Source: Clostridiaceae bacterium
GTDB lineage: Bacteria; Bacillota; Clostridia; Lachnospirales; Lachnospiraceae
Assembly (NCBI GenBank): GCA_902362865.1
Contig: CABIYE010000017.1
Span: 1,883 to 65,882, forward strand
Length of the DNA stretch: 64,000 bases
Direction of reading: 5' to 3'
In this document: positions 18,158 through 27,176 of the stretch, piece by piece
Layout of the letters: every line of letters begins with the position of its first letter
Position numbering within the stretch: the stretch's first letter is position 1
The notes under the pieces: model-generated
The model's database searches: none
Seen by the model: only the letters and a program-made list of their open reading frames with translations
What the model was told of the DNA's origin: nothing
Made by a program: the position numbers and the translations under genes

Positions 18158-21100
18158 TTACTTTACGAGTCTTTTTCTCTCCAAAATGACCGCTCCCAAT
18201 ACAAACATACTGCATACAAGGAGTGCTGCCCATCCGAACATCGGACTGGTATCTCCGGTCTTCACACTGGATGCAGAAGAAAGAGAACCGCCGCTCTTTA
18301 AGGAAGAGCCGCTTCCACTTCCAAGCGAACTTCCATTTCCAAGAGAGCTTCCGCCTCCAAGACTGGAGCCGCCGCTAAGAGAGCTTCCGCCGCTAAGACC
18401 ATTTCCACCGGATGGAGTTGGCGTCGGATCCGGATCCGGCTCTATAAATGACGGATCGTCCTCTGTTGCGGACTTCAATGTACTCCAGTCAAGTTTTAAG
18501 AATACCGGCTGGGTTCCCGTTCCCTCAGAAATACTGTCCATAATCGGCACGAATACCTGGAGCGGTACGTATCCGTCTTCCAGAGCCTCCGGGATCAACT
18601 CAAAGGTCACAACGTCCGGGTAATTGGTGCCGAAGCTGTCGCTTACCAGCGTACCGTCTGTATTCTTCTGATAAGAATCTACGGTCACATCCGCAAGTGA
18701 ACCAACAGGATTTCCATAGCCATCCAGCGTATATCCGGTGGTAAAATATTTCAACTGACTCAGATAGCCAAGCTGTTGTCCTACCGTCAGCCCCTTAAAG
18801 TCCATTGTAATATAATATTTTCCGTCCTTAACAGTCAGCTTCATGGTATGATTAATCGCCTCGTTTGACATAGACGCTGTCACCTTGTCAATCTTCACCA
18901 TAGAACCGGTAACAGAATATACGCCGTCTTCCAGATTGCGGATGTCAAGCCCTGTGCTTCCGCCTCCGTTATTATTTCCATCACCGTTTCCTCCATTATT
19001 GCTTCCATTTCCTCCATTGGTGCCATTTCCGGTCGTCTTCTGCTCCAGATTCAGCATTGCCTCTACCAGCTTAGAAGCCTGCTCATCCACCTGTTCCTGT
19101 GTTGCGTTTTCATTATCATATACTGCCTCCGCAGTAAAGATTGCCCACTTCAACGCCTGAATCGATTCTGCTGTGTAAATACTCTCACGCCCGGACATAT
19201 TTGCCGCCGTAATCAACAGATCGTGTAAGCCGTCTTTGCGCACCTGGGAAGCCTCTACCTGCACAAGATTTTCCGTAAGATAATTCAGGATCCTTGTCTG
19301 CGCATCGGTATCCTCCTGTGATGCAGCCTCATCCTCATACACCGCAAAAGCCTTATCATATGCAGACTTTAACGCCTCCAGGGAAGCCGCCGTATAATTC
19401 CCGGTATCCTCAAGATATGTCCGGGCATTGGCAAGCGCCTGCTCAAGCTCCGTCTTATCAGCTCCAATTCTCACAAGATTACGGATCGCCGACTCAATGT
19501 TCGTAACACAACGGTTAATCTGCGTCTGTGTTGCCGTATCGTCATCATATACACGCTGTGCCGTTTCTCTTGCCTGCTGTAAGGTATTTCTGGAAATCTC
19601 TGTGTAAGTTACATTTGTTGCATTCAGGTAGCTGTCTGCTTCCTCAATCGCTTCTTTCAGAGCATTTTTATCCGTTTTTACCTGCTCCTTCGTCATCGCA
19701 TCTACTGCTGCCTGAAGCGCCGCCAACGTATTGTCCACTGCTTTCTGATCTACATTCATATTATCAACAACATCCTGCGCAGCGGCGATACTCTTTAAGA
19801 GCGCGTCATAGACTGCATCCGAAGCATTGCCCTGGGTCAATTCCTTCGCCTGCCCGATCAGTTTCTCAAGCACTTCTTTATCCGTCTCAATGCCGGAAAT
19901 CTGTTCCCGGCTGTCCCAGTCAAGCTGCAATTTCGCATACTGGCGTCCGCTTCCCTGATTGATCGCCTCCATAACCGGAACATACACCTGTACCCAGATC
20001 TCATTGTCGCCCAGTTCTACCGGAATGTTCATAATATGCGGATAAAGCTTTCCTTTGACATTCGCATCCGTTCCGGTTTCCGGGTGATTATATACATCGT
20101 AGGTGTCTTCATAGTAAGACTCTATATTTGCCGCAACTGGCGTCTCTCCCGACGGCATCTGGTAACCGCTCTCTCCGCCTTCCCAGCCAGGGAAGTAATA
20201 GAGTTCTGCCAGATATCCGGTGAAATCCGTCGCTCCGAGACTTGTCGTCAGCGGACCAAATTCCATACGCAGTGTTGCTTTTGTCTCTCCCGTCTCTTCA
20301 TCCGTCTTCACAACAACCTGCATTGGCTTTTTCAGTGCTGCATTTCCCATAGAAGCCTGATCTGAAGATGCGTGCCAGATACGACCGTCGATGGTGTAAA
20401 TCCCGTCATAAACCACGTTATCCTGTGCCTTCTGGATCAGCGCCTCCGCCGCTTTCTGCAGGAGAAGGATCTGTTTATCCACATCACTCTGGGATGCCCC
20501 TGCATCAGTCAGCACAGACTGCGCGGATGCAATCGCCGCCTCAAAGGAAGCGATACTTGCCTCCGTATATCCGGCTGTATCCAGTGCCTTCGCTTCTTCA
20601 ATAAGACTGTTTAATACACTCTTATCTACGGAACCGTTCAGATTACTGATTGCCGCATTCAGTGCGTTTGCCGCGTCATCCGCATCCTTCTGTGAAGCAT
20701 TTTCATCAGCCAGCACGCCGCCTGCTGCCGCGATTACCGCCTGAAGGTTATCCCAACCCGGATAATTTGCATCATTCGTTATCTTAACCGCCTCATCATA
20801 CGCTTCCTGAAGCACACCCTTATCTGCTTTCTCTACAAGTCCTTCCATCGCTGCATTCAGTTTCAGAAGCTGTTCGTCCACTTCCTGTGAGGTCACATCT
20901 TCTTTCTCAAGCAGAGTTTTTGCCGTTGTCACTTCCTCCGCAAGAGTACTCCAGCTCTTCGGTGTATACAGGCTTTCCTCTTTCTGCTCCGCAGATGCAA
21001 TTGCTGTCTGAAGCGCTTTCAGGCTGATGTCTATCACCAGATTACTGATTGCCGCGTTCAGCACGTCTGTCTGCGTGTCCGCTTCCGTCTGCAATGCTAC

Positions 21101-24100
21101 AGGGTCATTTACAACCTTCACCGCCTCTGCCACTGCTTTCTGAAGCGCTTCGACTGCCGCCTTGTTATATTGTTCTGGCTTCTCTGCCGCTTCTTTTAGC
21201 TTTTCCTGAGCAGATGCAACAGCCTCTTCCAGTTCCGTCTTATCCACCGTCTGCTTCTCGAATCCGGCAAGCGTCAGCAGACCGGACTGTTCTTTTCCCT
21301 CTGCATCTGTATATTTTACAGAAACAGAATCTGACATAGCTGGAATCGAAAGTACCGCCCTTGTAACGACCTCACTTCCATCCTCTTCTTCCATCTCCAG
21401 TTCCGCCGCGACATACGCTTTCTTCTCAAGGTCATAATAAGCAAAATCCTTTATATTCTGTACATTGAGATAAATGTCCGCGCCGCCATCTTCTTTTACA
21501 AGAACTCTCGTCCCTGTTACAACGTCCGTGTCTGCCACTGTACCGTTTGCCGTATAGATTCCGGCATCTAACACCAGCGTATCTGGAGTCTCCAGATTAT
21601 CTACCGCCGTTCTGAGCGTCTGGTAAGCCTTCGTCATGCTGTCCGGCTTGGCCTTTTCATCCTGATATACTTCCACTGCATCATCATAGGCGCTTTCTAC
21701 TTCTGCCCAGGAATCCGCCGTATAATCCTCCTGAATTGCTGTCTCTGCGATCTGGATCATCTCAGAGAGCGCATCCCGTATCGGAACATCCGGCGTAGTA
21801 TCAGAGATTTTTGTCGCTCCCGCCCAGTCTATCGTCAGCCATGCATCCTGTTCAAAATTGCCTCCGCCAATAGCATCCATAATCGGAACTTTGAATCTTG
21901 CCGGCCACTGTGCCGCGTCACTTGGCAGATCTATGTATCCGGTTTTCGGATAATAATTCAAAGTATCTTTATTGAAATCGTCTGTCAGATAACTATCGTC
22001 GCTGTTCCTGTAATATGAAGTAAATACAACCGGAATAATATTTCCACTAAGCGTTCCGTTCGGCTTCGTCTCATCCGAGTCATAAAGCCACATCTTCGTC
22101 ATATATGAGGTGAGCTCCAGTTGTTCCACCTCCGTAAAATTCAGATAGATTGTCTTTACGCCGTCTTTTACAACTAAGGTCGCGTCATCTCCCAGACACC
22201 GGCTTGCCATAGACAACTGTCCTTCAATAGACCAGTGATATACAGAAATCGGAACCGAGTAGGTACCATCTTCCAGATTTTCTCCTGTTGTGCTGATATC
22301 TTTTATCTCATACAGCGCATACCACCCTAAGTTCTGTGTCTCTATCACAAAATAATGGCTGCCATCCTCTTCTGTTTCTAAGGTTCCATCCACTACCGGA
22401 TCGTATCCATAACCCGGAAAATATCCAAATAACTGCACTTTCTTCTCGTTCCATGATTCCGGTATCTTGAACTTCATCTGAACCGGCTTGGACATATTCA
22501 GGCTCTCTGAGCCATCCGGATACTGTACGCTCCATTTGTACATATAGATATTCTTATAAGAAGTTCCCAGATTATTGTGGATCACCGAATACGGATCTTC
22601 TACTGTAGACGGATCATCAACAATCTCACTCACGCTTAATTTCGCAGTTTTCGGAACCGTCTCTGTCGTCGTTACAATCTTACTTCCCGTTGTCGTTTCC
22701 ACCAGTTCAATTCCTTCAATATCTGCTGCCTTGGGATATAAGACGAAACAATACCCGTGAGAAGTATCTTCCTCGTGATTTGTCTCCTTCAGATAAAACA
22801 TCCTTCCAAAAACAACATCTTTCAGACTGCTCAGGTCAAAGTTCACGCAAAAACTGTTATTCTGAATCTCCACAATCTCATCTTCGTCATTTTCTCTGTA
22901 CCCTATGGTATATCTTCCGTCCGGCAGCCCGTCAAACGACACAACCGCCTGAGCTGTATCTCCCTCCACATTCCATGGAAGTGTTTCCGGGATATAGTCG
23001 TCTGTATCCATCCTGTCTGTCCGCCCCAAAAGTGACCAGGATATCTCTTTTGCTTCCTTATAATCCGCCAGATCAATCTTTTGAGCCGCCCATTCGTTAA
23101 AATCCAGAAACTCTAATTGAGCGTATGCATTTATAATAGAATACCCATACCAGAACAGATAATCTGCGGACAGATCCTCTACCGTAAACGTCACGTCATA
23201 CGTGTTGCGATCATCCACCAGAGTTTTGGAAACCTCTTTCCAGTATTTATCTTCCTCTTCCAATTCGCCTCGCTCTTCTGCCGCCTCCTGATCGATCCAG
23301 TCTTTCATTCCCGTATGCTTCGCCCATGTATAATTCTTGTCAAACATCTTCGTGCCCTCGTAGTATTCCTCCTTCAGCACTCCGAAGCCTAACAACCGAT
23401 CAGCAAAATGAATCCTCATTGTAATTTCATACTTTCCATCCTGGACATGAAGCAGCGCTCTGTTGCCGCCCCTTGGGTCCCTTCCGAGAAAATTACCCGA
23501 ACAAAAACTGCCGGTAAGCGTTTTCTCTTCGTTATTGTAGGTCTGAAACGGCAAGATATAATAGCCGTCTTCCAACGCAAAATCCGAATCTGGATCGTCT
23601 CCTCCTTCTACCGGAACCAGCCCGTCTACCAGGGACTGTAATCTTGATGTCATCATCGACGCATATTTTCCCAGTTGCGTTGCATCAACAATCTGTTCCC
23701 TCTCGGATATCAACTCATTCCAGCTCGCTTCCGTATACAGAGACGAATCCATCGCGTCTATGTTATCCAGCAGATTCATCAGTTCTACAATATCTTCGGT
23801 ATAGATCTGCGCACTGACCGTCACATCTGACGCGGGCATGATAAATGCATGGTCATCAATCGGTACTTCGTTTCCGTCTCCGTCTGTCACAGTCCACGCA
23901 TACAATGCATATCCTTCTTCCGGTTCTGCACTTAAGGAAATCTTATCCCCTACTGCCGCAGTGGTCTTATCTGCACGGATGATTCCATTATCCGTCTTAT
24001 TTATGTTGACTTTATATTCCGCCGGAACCAGCGCATCTACCAGGGACTGCAATCTTGTCGTCATCATCGACGCATATTTCCCCAGCTGCGTCGCATCATA

Positions 24101-24943
24101 GATCTGCTCTCTCTCCGAAATCAGCGCATTCCAGCTTGCTTCTGAATACAGCGAAGCATCCATTGCGTCTATCTCATCCAGCAGATTCATCAGTTCTACA
24201 ATATCTTCAGTATAGATCTGTGCGCTGACCGTCACATCTGACGCTGGCATGGTAAATGTATTGTCATCAACTGACACTTTGTTTCCTTCCCCGTCTGTCA
24301 CAGTCCACGCATACAATGCATATCCTTCTGTCAGCTCTGCGCTCAAGGACACGATATCTCCTACTGCCGCAGTTTCCTGATTTGCGCGGATCGTTCCATT
24401 CTCCACTTCATTTACCATAACCCGATATGCCGCCGGAATCAGTTCGCCAATCAAATCCCGAAGTCCCGACGCCACCATAGAAGCATATGGACCTGTTTCT
24501 GTCGGTTCTATAATCGACCGCCTTGCCTCTTCCAATGCACTCCAGCTTTCCTCTGTATACTGTGCCGGATCCATTGCATCTATCATATCCAGCAGATTCA
24601 TCAAGTCTACAATATCTTCGGTATAGATCTGCGCGCTGACTGTCACGTCTGACGACGGCATGATAAATGCATCGTCCTCTACAGGCACTTCTTTTTCATC
24701 TCCGTCTGTCACAGTCCACGCATACAACCGGTATCCGTCCTCCGGCACAAGTTCTAAGGATACCTGCTCACCTTCTGCCGCATCCGTCTTGTCTGCGGTA
24801 ATTGTTCCATTTTCCACTTTACTTACTGTAATCTTGTATTTTGCCGGATCCGCGGCAAATACGCCCTGAAAACTTCCGGCACACATACAGATTACAAGCA
24901 GTAATGTCAGAAAACACTTCGCTTTTTTCATAATACGTCCCAT
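18158..24943 (-). CDS. 2261-residue wall-anchored NEAT-like/FIVAR haem-acquisition protein
   Basis: ATG 24943 follows GGAGG at 24951-24955 and a signal peptide follows. Approximate order: three tandem 138-residue repeats (30-442), a NEAT-like domain (453-622), a Y/G-rich segment and ZU5-like module (625-885), NEAT-like 2 (887-1048), FIVAR (1055-1118), a degenerate NEAT-like module (1118-1235), four FIVAR (1235-1511), NEAT-like 3 (1513-1682), four FIVAR (1682-1972), NEAT-like 4 (2002-2158), a G-S-S-L repeat linker, then V-K-T-G-D, a membrane helix and basic tail like a sortase substrate. The NEAT-like modules share E-D-G-x-Y-S-V starts and V-P-I-M-D/E-A-I...L-x-L-D-W ends. It heads the haem locus and would capture haem or haemoproteins at the cell surface. 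NEAT calls rest on pattern and context. Confidence 0.85.
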   Translation of the reverse strand: MGRIMKKAKCFLTLLLVICMCAGSFQGVFAADPAKYKITVSKVENGTITADKTDAAEGEQVSLELVPEDGYRLYAWTVTDGDEKEVPVEDDAFIMPSSDVTVSAQIYTEDIVDLMNLLDMIDAMDPAQYTEESWSALEEARRSIIEPTETGPYASMVASGLRDLIGELIPAAYRVMVNEVENGTIRANQETAAVGDIVSLSAELTEGYALYAWTVTDGEGNKVSVDDNTFTMPASDVTVSAQIYTEDIVELMNLLDEIDAMDASLYSEASWNALISEREQIYDATQLGKYASMMTTRLQSLVDALVPAEYKVNINKTDNGIIRADKTTAAVGDKISLSAEPEEGYALYAWTVTDGDGNEVPIDDHAFIMPASDVTVSAQIYTEDIVELMNLLDNIDAMDSSLYTEASWNELISEREQIVDATQLGKYASMMTSRLQSLVDGLVPVEGGDDPDSDFALEDGYYILPFQTYNNEEKTLTGSFCSGNFLGRDPRGGNRALLHVQDGKYEITMRIHFADRLLGFGVLKEEYYEGTKMFDKNYTWAKHTGMKDWIDQEAAEERGELEEEDKYWKEVSKTLVDDRNTYDVTFTVEDLSADYLFWYGYSIINAYAQLEFLDFNEWAAQKIDLADYKEAKEISWSLLGRTDRMDTDDYIPETLPWNVEGDTAQAVVSFDGLPDGRYTIGYRENDEDEIVEIQNNSFCVNFDLSSLKDVVFGRMFYLKETNHEEDTSHGYCFVLYPKAADIEGIELVETTTGSKIVTTTETVPKTAKLSVSEIVDDPSTVEDPYSVIHNNLGTSYKNIYMYKWSVQYPDGSESLNMSKPVQMKFKIPESWNEKKVQLFGYFPGYGYDPVVDGTLETEEDGSHYFVIETQNLGWYALYEIKDISTTGENLEDGTYSVPISVYHWSIEGQLSMASRCLGDDATLVVKDGVKTIYLNFTEVEQLELTSYMTKMWLYDSDETKPNGTLSGNIIPVVFTSYYRNSDDSYLTDDFNKDTLNYYPKTGYIDLPSDAAQWPARFKVPIMDAIGGGNFEQDAWLTIDWAGATKISDTTPDVPIRDALSEMIQIAETAIQEDYTADSWAEVESAYDDAVEVYQDEKAKPDSMTKAYQTLRTAVDNLETPDTLVLDAGIYTANGTVADTDVVTGTRVLVKEDGGADIYLNVQNIKDFAYYDLEKKAYVAAELEMEEEDGSEVVTRAVLSIPAMSDSVSVKYTDAEGKEQSGLLTLAGFEKQTVDKTELEEAVASAQEKLKEAAEKPEQYNKAAVEALQKAVAEAVKVVNDPVALQTEADTQTDVLNAAISNLVIDISLKALQTAIASAEQKEESLYTPKSWSTLAEEVTTAKTLLEKEDVTSQEVDEQLLKLNAAMEGLVEKADKGVLQEAYDEAVKITNDANYPGWDNLQAVIAAAGGVLADENASQKDADDAANALNAAISNLNGSVDKSVLNSLIEEAKALDTAGYTEASIASFEAAIASAQSVLTDAGASQSDVDKQILLLQKAAEALIQKAQDNVVYDGIYTIDGRIWHASSDQASMGNAALKKPMQVVVKTDEETGETKATLRMEFGPLTTSLGATDFTGYLAELYYFPGWEGGESGYQMPSGETPVAANIESYYEDTYDVYNHPETGTDANVKGKLYPHIMNIPVELGDNEIWVQVYVPVMEAINQGSGRQYAKLQLDWDSREQISGIETDKEVLEKLIGQAKELTQGNASDAVYDALLKSIAAAQDVVDNMNVDQKAVDNTLAALQAAVDAMTKEQVKTDKNALKEAIEEADSYLNATNVTYTEISRNTLQQARETAQRVYDDDTATQTQINRCVTNIESAIRNLVRIGADKTELEQALANARTYLEDTGNYTAASLEALKSAYDKAFAVYEDEAASQEDTDAQTRILNYLTENLVQVEASQVRKDGLHDLLITAANMSGRESIYTAESIQALKWAIFTAEAVYDNENATQEQVDEQASKLVEAMLNLEQKTTGNGTNGGNGSNNGGNGDGNNNGGGSTGLDIRNLEDGVYSVTGSMVKIDKVTASMSNEAINHTMKLTVKDGKYYITMDFKGLTVGQQLGYLSQLKYFTTGYTLDGYGNPVGSLADVTVDSYQKNTDGTLVSDSFGTNYPDVVTFELIPEALEDGYVPLQVFVPIMDSISEGTGTQPVFLKLDWSTLKSATEDDPSFIEPDPDPTPTPSGGNGLSGGSSLSGGSSLGGGSSLGNGSSLGSGSGSSLKSGGSLSSASSVKTGDTSPMFGWAALLVCSMFVLGAVILERKRLVK
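23618..24856. repeat. Three in-frame tandem repeats of about 414 bp
   Basis: The N-terminus of the NEAT-like protein is a triplicate of a 138-residue unit: a beta-rich half with E-N-G-T-I...Y-A-W-T-V-T-D-G and V-T-V-S-A-Q-I-Y-T-E-D-I-V, then a helical half with L-M-N-L-L-D and Y-A-S-M. The nucleotide copies stay very alike across long stretches, for example around the S-A-Q-I-Y-T-E-D-I-V segment, suggesting recent duplication or gene conversion. The beta half resembles the Flg_new_2/InlB B-repeat type. Confidence 0.85.
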
Positions 24944-25073
24944 TGATATTCCTCCACTCTCCTTCTGATCCTATGACCTTATTTTTGCGGTAGTTTTGCA
25001 AAACTTTAATTTCTTTTATCTAATCTTTGTAATTTTATAGAACAAAAGTTTTACGCAACTAACTCATAATCAA

Positions 25074-25137
25074 TTTATACTATCTGCCATATTTATTGTC
25101 AATTTTATTTTTTCAAATGACAATCATATTGTCATTT
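25074..25137 (-). promoter_or_regulatory. Haem-locus promoter with upstream dyad operator
   Basis: On the minus strand TTGACA (25097-25102 reversed) and TATAAA (25074-25079) are spaced 17 bp and point at the NEAT-like gene 130 bases away. Directly upstream of the -35 lies a perfect inverted repeat: AAATGACAAT (25115-25124), three bases, ATTGTCATTT (25128-25137). It looks like the operator of a metal-dependent repressor or activator, but the regulator is not shown. The transcript would begin near 25065, inside an AACTAACTC motif that recurs at the promoter of the regulator pair. Confidence 0.75.
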
Positions 25138-25236
25138 ATGCAAAATCAATAAAACCGCGTATTTTCAAAGGATTTCCAGAGAATGCCAAGAAAACCAAAC
25201 TGGTTTATCGAGAAAAATAGTCAACTTGATTTTTCT

Positions 25237-25264
25237 AAAAAACAGGACTGGGAACCTGTTTTTT
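25237..25264 (-). terminator. Terminator after the paired regulators
   Basis: AAAAAACAGG (25237-25246) pairs with CCTGTTTTTT (25255-25264) around an 8-nt loop. It sits 33 bases past the stop of the 25297 gene and before the haem-locus promoter, separating the two units. The stretch 25138-25236 shows nothing else. Confidence 0.8.
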
Positions 25265-25296
25265 AGATTCTCAGCCCATAAGAATAACTTTAATTT

Positions 25297-26172
25297 TTAT
25301 AATGTAAAATAAAGCATTGCCGTACTTTCCGGCATGTGGCTCATTCCCACACTGCAGGTAACCGTAACTGCAAGCATTCCCTCGATCCGCCCGTTTTTTT
25401 CTCGATGGAAGCGGCAGATTTCAAGAGGAATGCGGATCTTCCCTTCCTGAATCTCTACCTCTTTGAGATTTCCATGGTAAATATACCGCAAGGAGGACAG
25501 ATGCCCTTTCATAGCTCTTCCGCTGATACGGGAATTTGCTTTCATATTCCGAAGCCGCAGTTCGAGAAAGCTTTTCCCTTCCTCCTGCAAAAGCTTCCCC
25601 GGTTTTTCAAATCCCCGATTTGCCATGGACAGTGTTGTATGCCTGCCCTCTGCGCCGTCAATCCGATGCAGTGAAAACTGGACGTCGCACTCGCCGTACT
25701 GCATAATTTCATTCAGATAACTCCAGGAGTTTTCTTCCGACTGTTTCACGGAAAATTCTTTTTGTTTTTCCTGATATCCCCGCACCATTGCCGACAATGT
25801 ATAGGAATCCGTATTTTCAATCAGTGAAGCAATATTTTCCCGAAGTTCGTACTCCGGTATGCCAACCTCCAACAGATATTCCTCAAGGCCTTCTATCAGA
25901 TCGCGGTATCCGTTAAGCCACGCTTTCCCGGACTCTGTCAGCCGGGAATCCTCCGTCATATATCCCCATTCCTGACACTGTTTAAAAAAATAATTTACCG
26001 CATTGTGCTTCACGCCGCAGATTTCCGCTACCGCCGCCTTATCTCCCCAGTTTCCTCCCAGCTTTTCCCATTCAATCAAATATTGAAGCTGAAGAAGTGT
26101 AGGGCGTCTTTTTTCCTTTTCGCTGCTTTTCTTCATCTCACTGTCCCTCTTCATCCTATCATATTCTAACAT
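25297..26172 (-). CDS. Winged-helix regulator-like protein, partner of the DtxR-like gene
   Basis: The product is 291 residues if read from ATG 26172, which overlaps the end of the upstream gene by 14 bases; ATG 26136 has the better ribosome site (GAGGGA), so the true protein may be about 279 residues. The N-terminus looks like a winged helix (L-L-Q-L-Q-Y-L-I-E-W, then A-V-A-E-I-C-G-V-K-H-N-A-V-N-Y-F-F-K, then a wing). A helical middle part and a beta-rich C-terminal half with S-M-A-N-R-G-F-E-K-P-G follow. The C-terminal half has the same layout as that of the upstream DtxR-like protein, so the two are probably distant paralogues acting together. I do not recognise a named family. Position suggests control of the haem locus. 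Confidence 0.7.
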   Translation of the reverse strand: MLEYDRMKRDSEMKKSSEKEKRRPTLLQLQYLIEWEKLGGNWGDKAAVAEICGVKHNAVNYFFKQCQEWGYMTEDSRLTESGKAWLNGYRDLIEGLEEYLLEVGIPEYELRENIASLIENTDSYTLSAMVRGYQEKQKEFSVKQSEENSWSYLNEIMQYGECDVQFSLHRIDGAEGRHTTLSMANRGFEKPGKLLQEEGKSFLELRLRNMKANSRISGRAMKGHLSSLRYIYHGNLKEVEIQEGKIRIPLEICRFHREKNGRIEGMLAVTVTCSVGMSHMPESTAMLYFTL

Positions 26173-27001
26173 TAAATTCTCTACAGTCTATGTCCTCCGG
26201 AATCCTTCCATCCTCTGTAAATGCAAGGATTCCGAGTCCTTTCATTACCGGAATCGCCGGACTGGTCGTATAATCAAAACAGGCAGCAGAAATCCTGAAT
26301 CCCTCTTTTGTACGCTCCGCCGTCTTCCATTCTACTCTGGTTTTATACCAAAGAGTAATTTCTGCAGAATACATTTCACTCTTCGGTCTCAGGTAAAAGC
26401 AGCACCCTTCTTTCTTTACCTCCAAAACTGCCTCCGGCATAAAATCATAATATTCTCTGGAAAGAATAGCCGGACGCCTCCTTTCCATATAGTAAATCCC
26501 CATGCTTACCTCGTAATTTCCCGGCTCATACAGCGCCCGGGGATCCATGTAGTGAATCGTACGCTCAAAGGTATCCCCATATTTCAGGAAATTGCTGATC
26601 CCGCCGATTCCCTTTTTACTGATGAGGTGCTCAATCCGACAGGCGTCTTCCTGTGCCTCTCTTTCGTCCATATCTGCAACCATCTGCAGGAACTGAGTCA
26701 GGCACTGATGCCTGGCAATACACTCCGCACCCTGTATCCTGCCAAACTCCGTCAGACGGAGCGGCTCCTCCCTCTCCGTCTCCTCCAGATATCCATGCTG
26801 CACCATTCGCTTTGTCAAAGTCCTCAACTCGCGTCTGCTGACAGCAAGTTCCCGGGCAATTTCCCGAGGTTCCAGCTCTCTCGCATCCCTCCACCACTGG
26901 TAGAGCGTCTCCAGCAGATCTTCCTCCATTTCTTCTCTGGAGCAAGGGATGTTCTGGCCGATTGTTCCTCTGAATTCCTTTGTCTTCTCGTCAAATCTCA
27001 T
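26159..27001 (-). CDS. DtxR-like metal-dependent regulator with added C-terminal domain
   Basis: I chose ATG 27001 (AAAGGG upstream); a TTG at 27010 abuts that site. The product is 280 residues. The N-terminal half follows the DtxR/MntR plan: helix-turn-helix P-R-E-I-A-R-E-L-A-V-S-R-R-E-L-R-T-L-T-K-R, wing L-R-L-T-E-F-G, then A-E-C-I-A-R-H-Q-C-L-T-Q-F-L and E-A-Q-E-D-A-C-R-I-E-H-L-I-S, the metal-binding dimerisation segment with its Cys, Glu and His. The C-terminal 150 residues are beta-rich and not part of ordinary DtxR proteins. It probably senses iron or another divalent metal and may act on the haem locus immediately downstream. Confidence 0.8.
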   Translation of the reverse strand: MRFDEKTKEFRGTIGQNIPCSREEMEEDLLETLYQWWRDARELEPREIARELAVSRRELRTLTKRMVQHGYLEETEREEPLRLTEFGRIQGAECIARHQCLTQFLQMVADMDEREAQEDACRIEHLISKKGIGGISNFLKYGDTFERTIHYMDPRALYEPGNYEVSMGIYYMERRRPAILSREYYDFMPEAVLEVKKEGCCFYLRPKSEMYSAEITLWYKTRVEWKTAERTKEGFRISAACFDYTTSPAIPVMKGLGILAFTEDGRIPEDIDCREFNVRI

Positions 27002-27086
27002 ATCGCACAACCCTTTCGGCTATTTTACCCATCTGCCGGCCACTCACTGTCTGTTGTCTGTGAACCACACGCAACCAATTAGATAA

Positions 27087-27125
27087 AACTAACTCGATTG
27101 TACAAAACAAAAATTATTTTGTCAA
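27087..27125 (-). promoter_or_regulatory. Promoter of the paired regulators with shared leader motif
   Basis: On the minus strand TTGACA (27120-27125) and TACAAT (27097-27102) are 17 bp apart. AACTAACTC (27087-27095 as read on plus) follows directly, with ACGCAAC nearby at 27069-27075. Both strings also occur beside the -10 of the haem-locus promoter (25053-25065). A TTAG-N6-CTAA dyad lies at about 27079-27092. Confidence 0.65.
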
Positions 27126-27146
27126 CCGAAAAACTCTATTCCATGT

Positions 27147-27152
27147 TATAAT
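27147..27152 (+). promoter_or_regulatory. Extended -10 of the LysR gene
   Basis: TATAAT preceded by TGT (extended -10 form) lies 30 bases before the LysR start. No good -35 is seen at 16-18 bp, so the extended -10 probably compensates. It is divergent from the paired-regulator promoter. Confidence 0.5.
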
Positions 27153-27176
27153 GGAGAAGAAAGGAAATGACATAGC

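Noticed and set aside
18069..18623. Long proline/leucine-rich plus-strand frames across the haem locus
   Set aside because: They mirror the Gly/Ser-rich linkers of the minus-strand genes and have no start signals.
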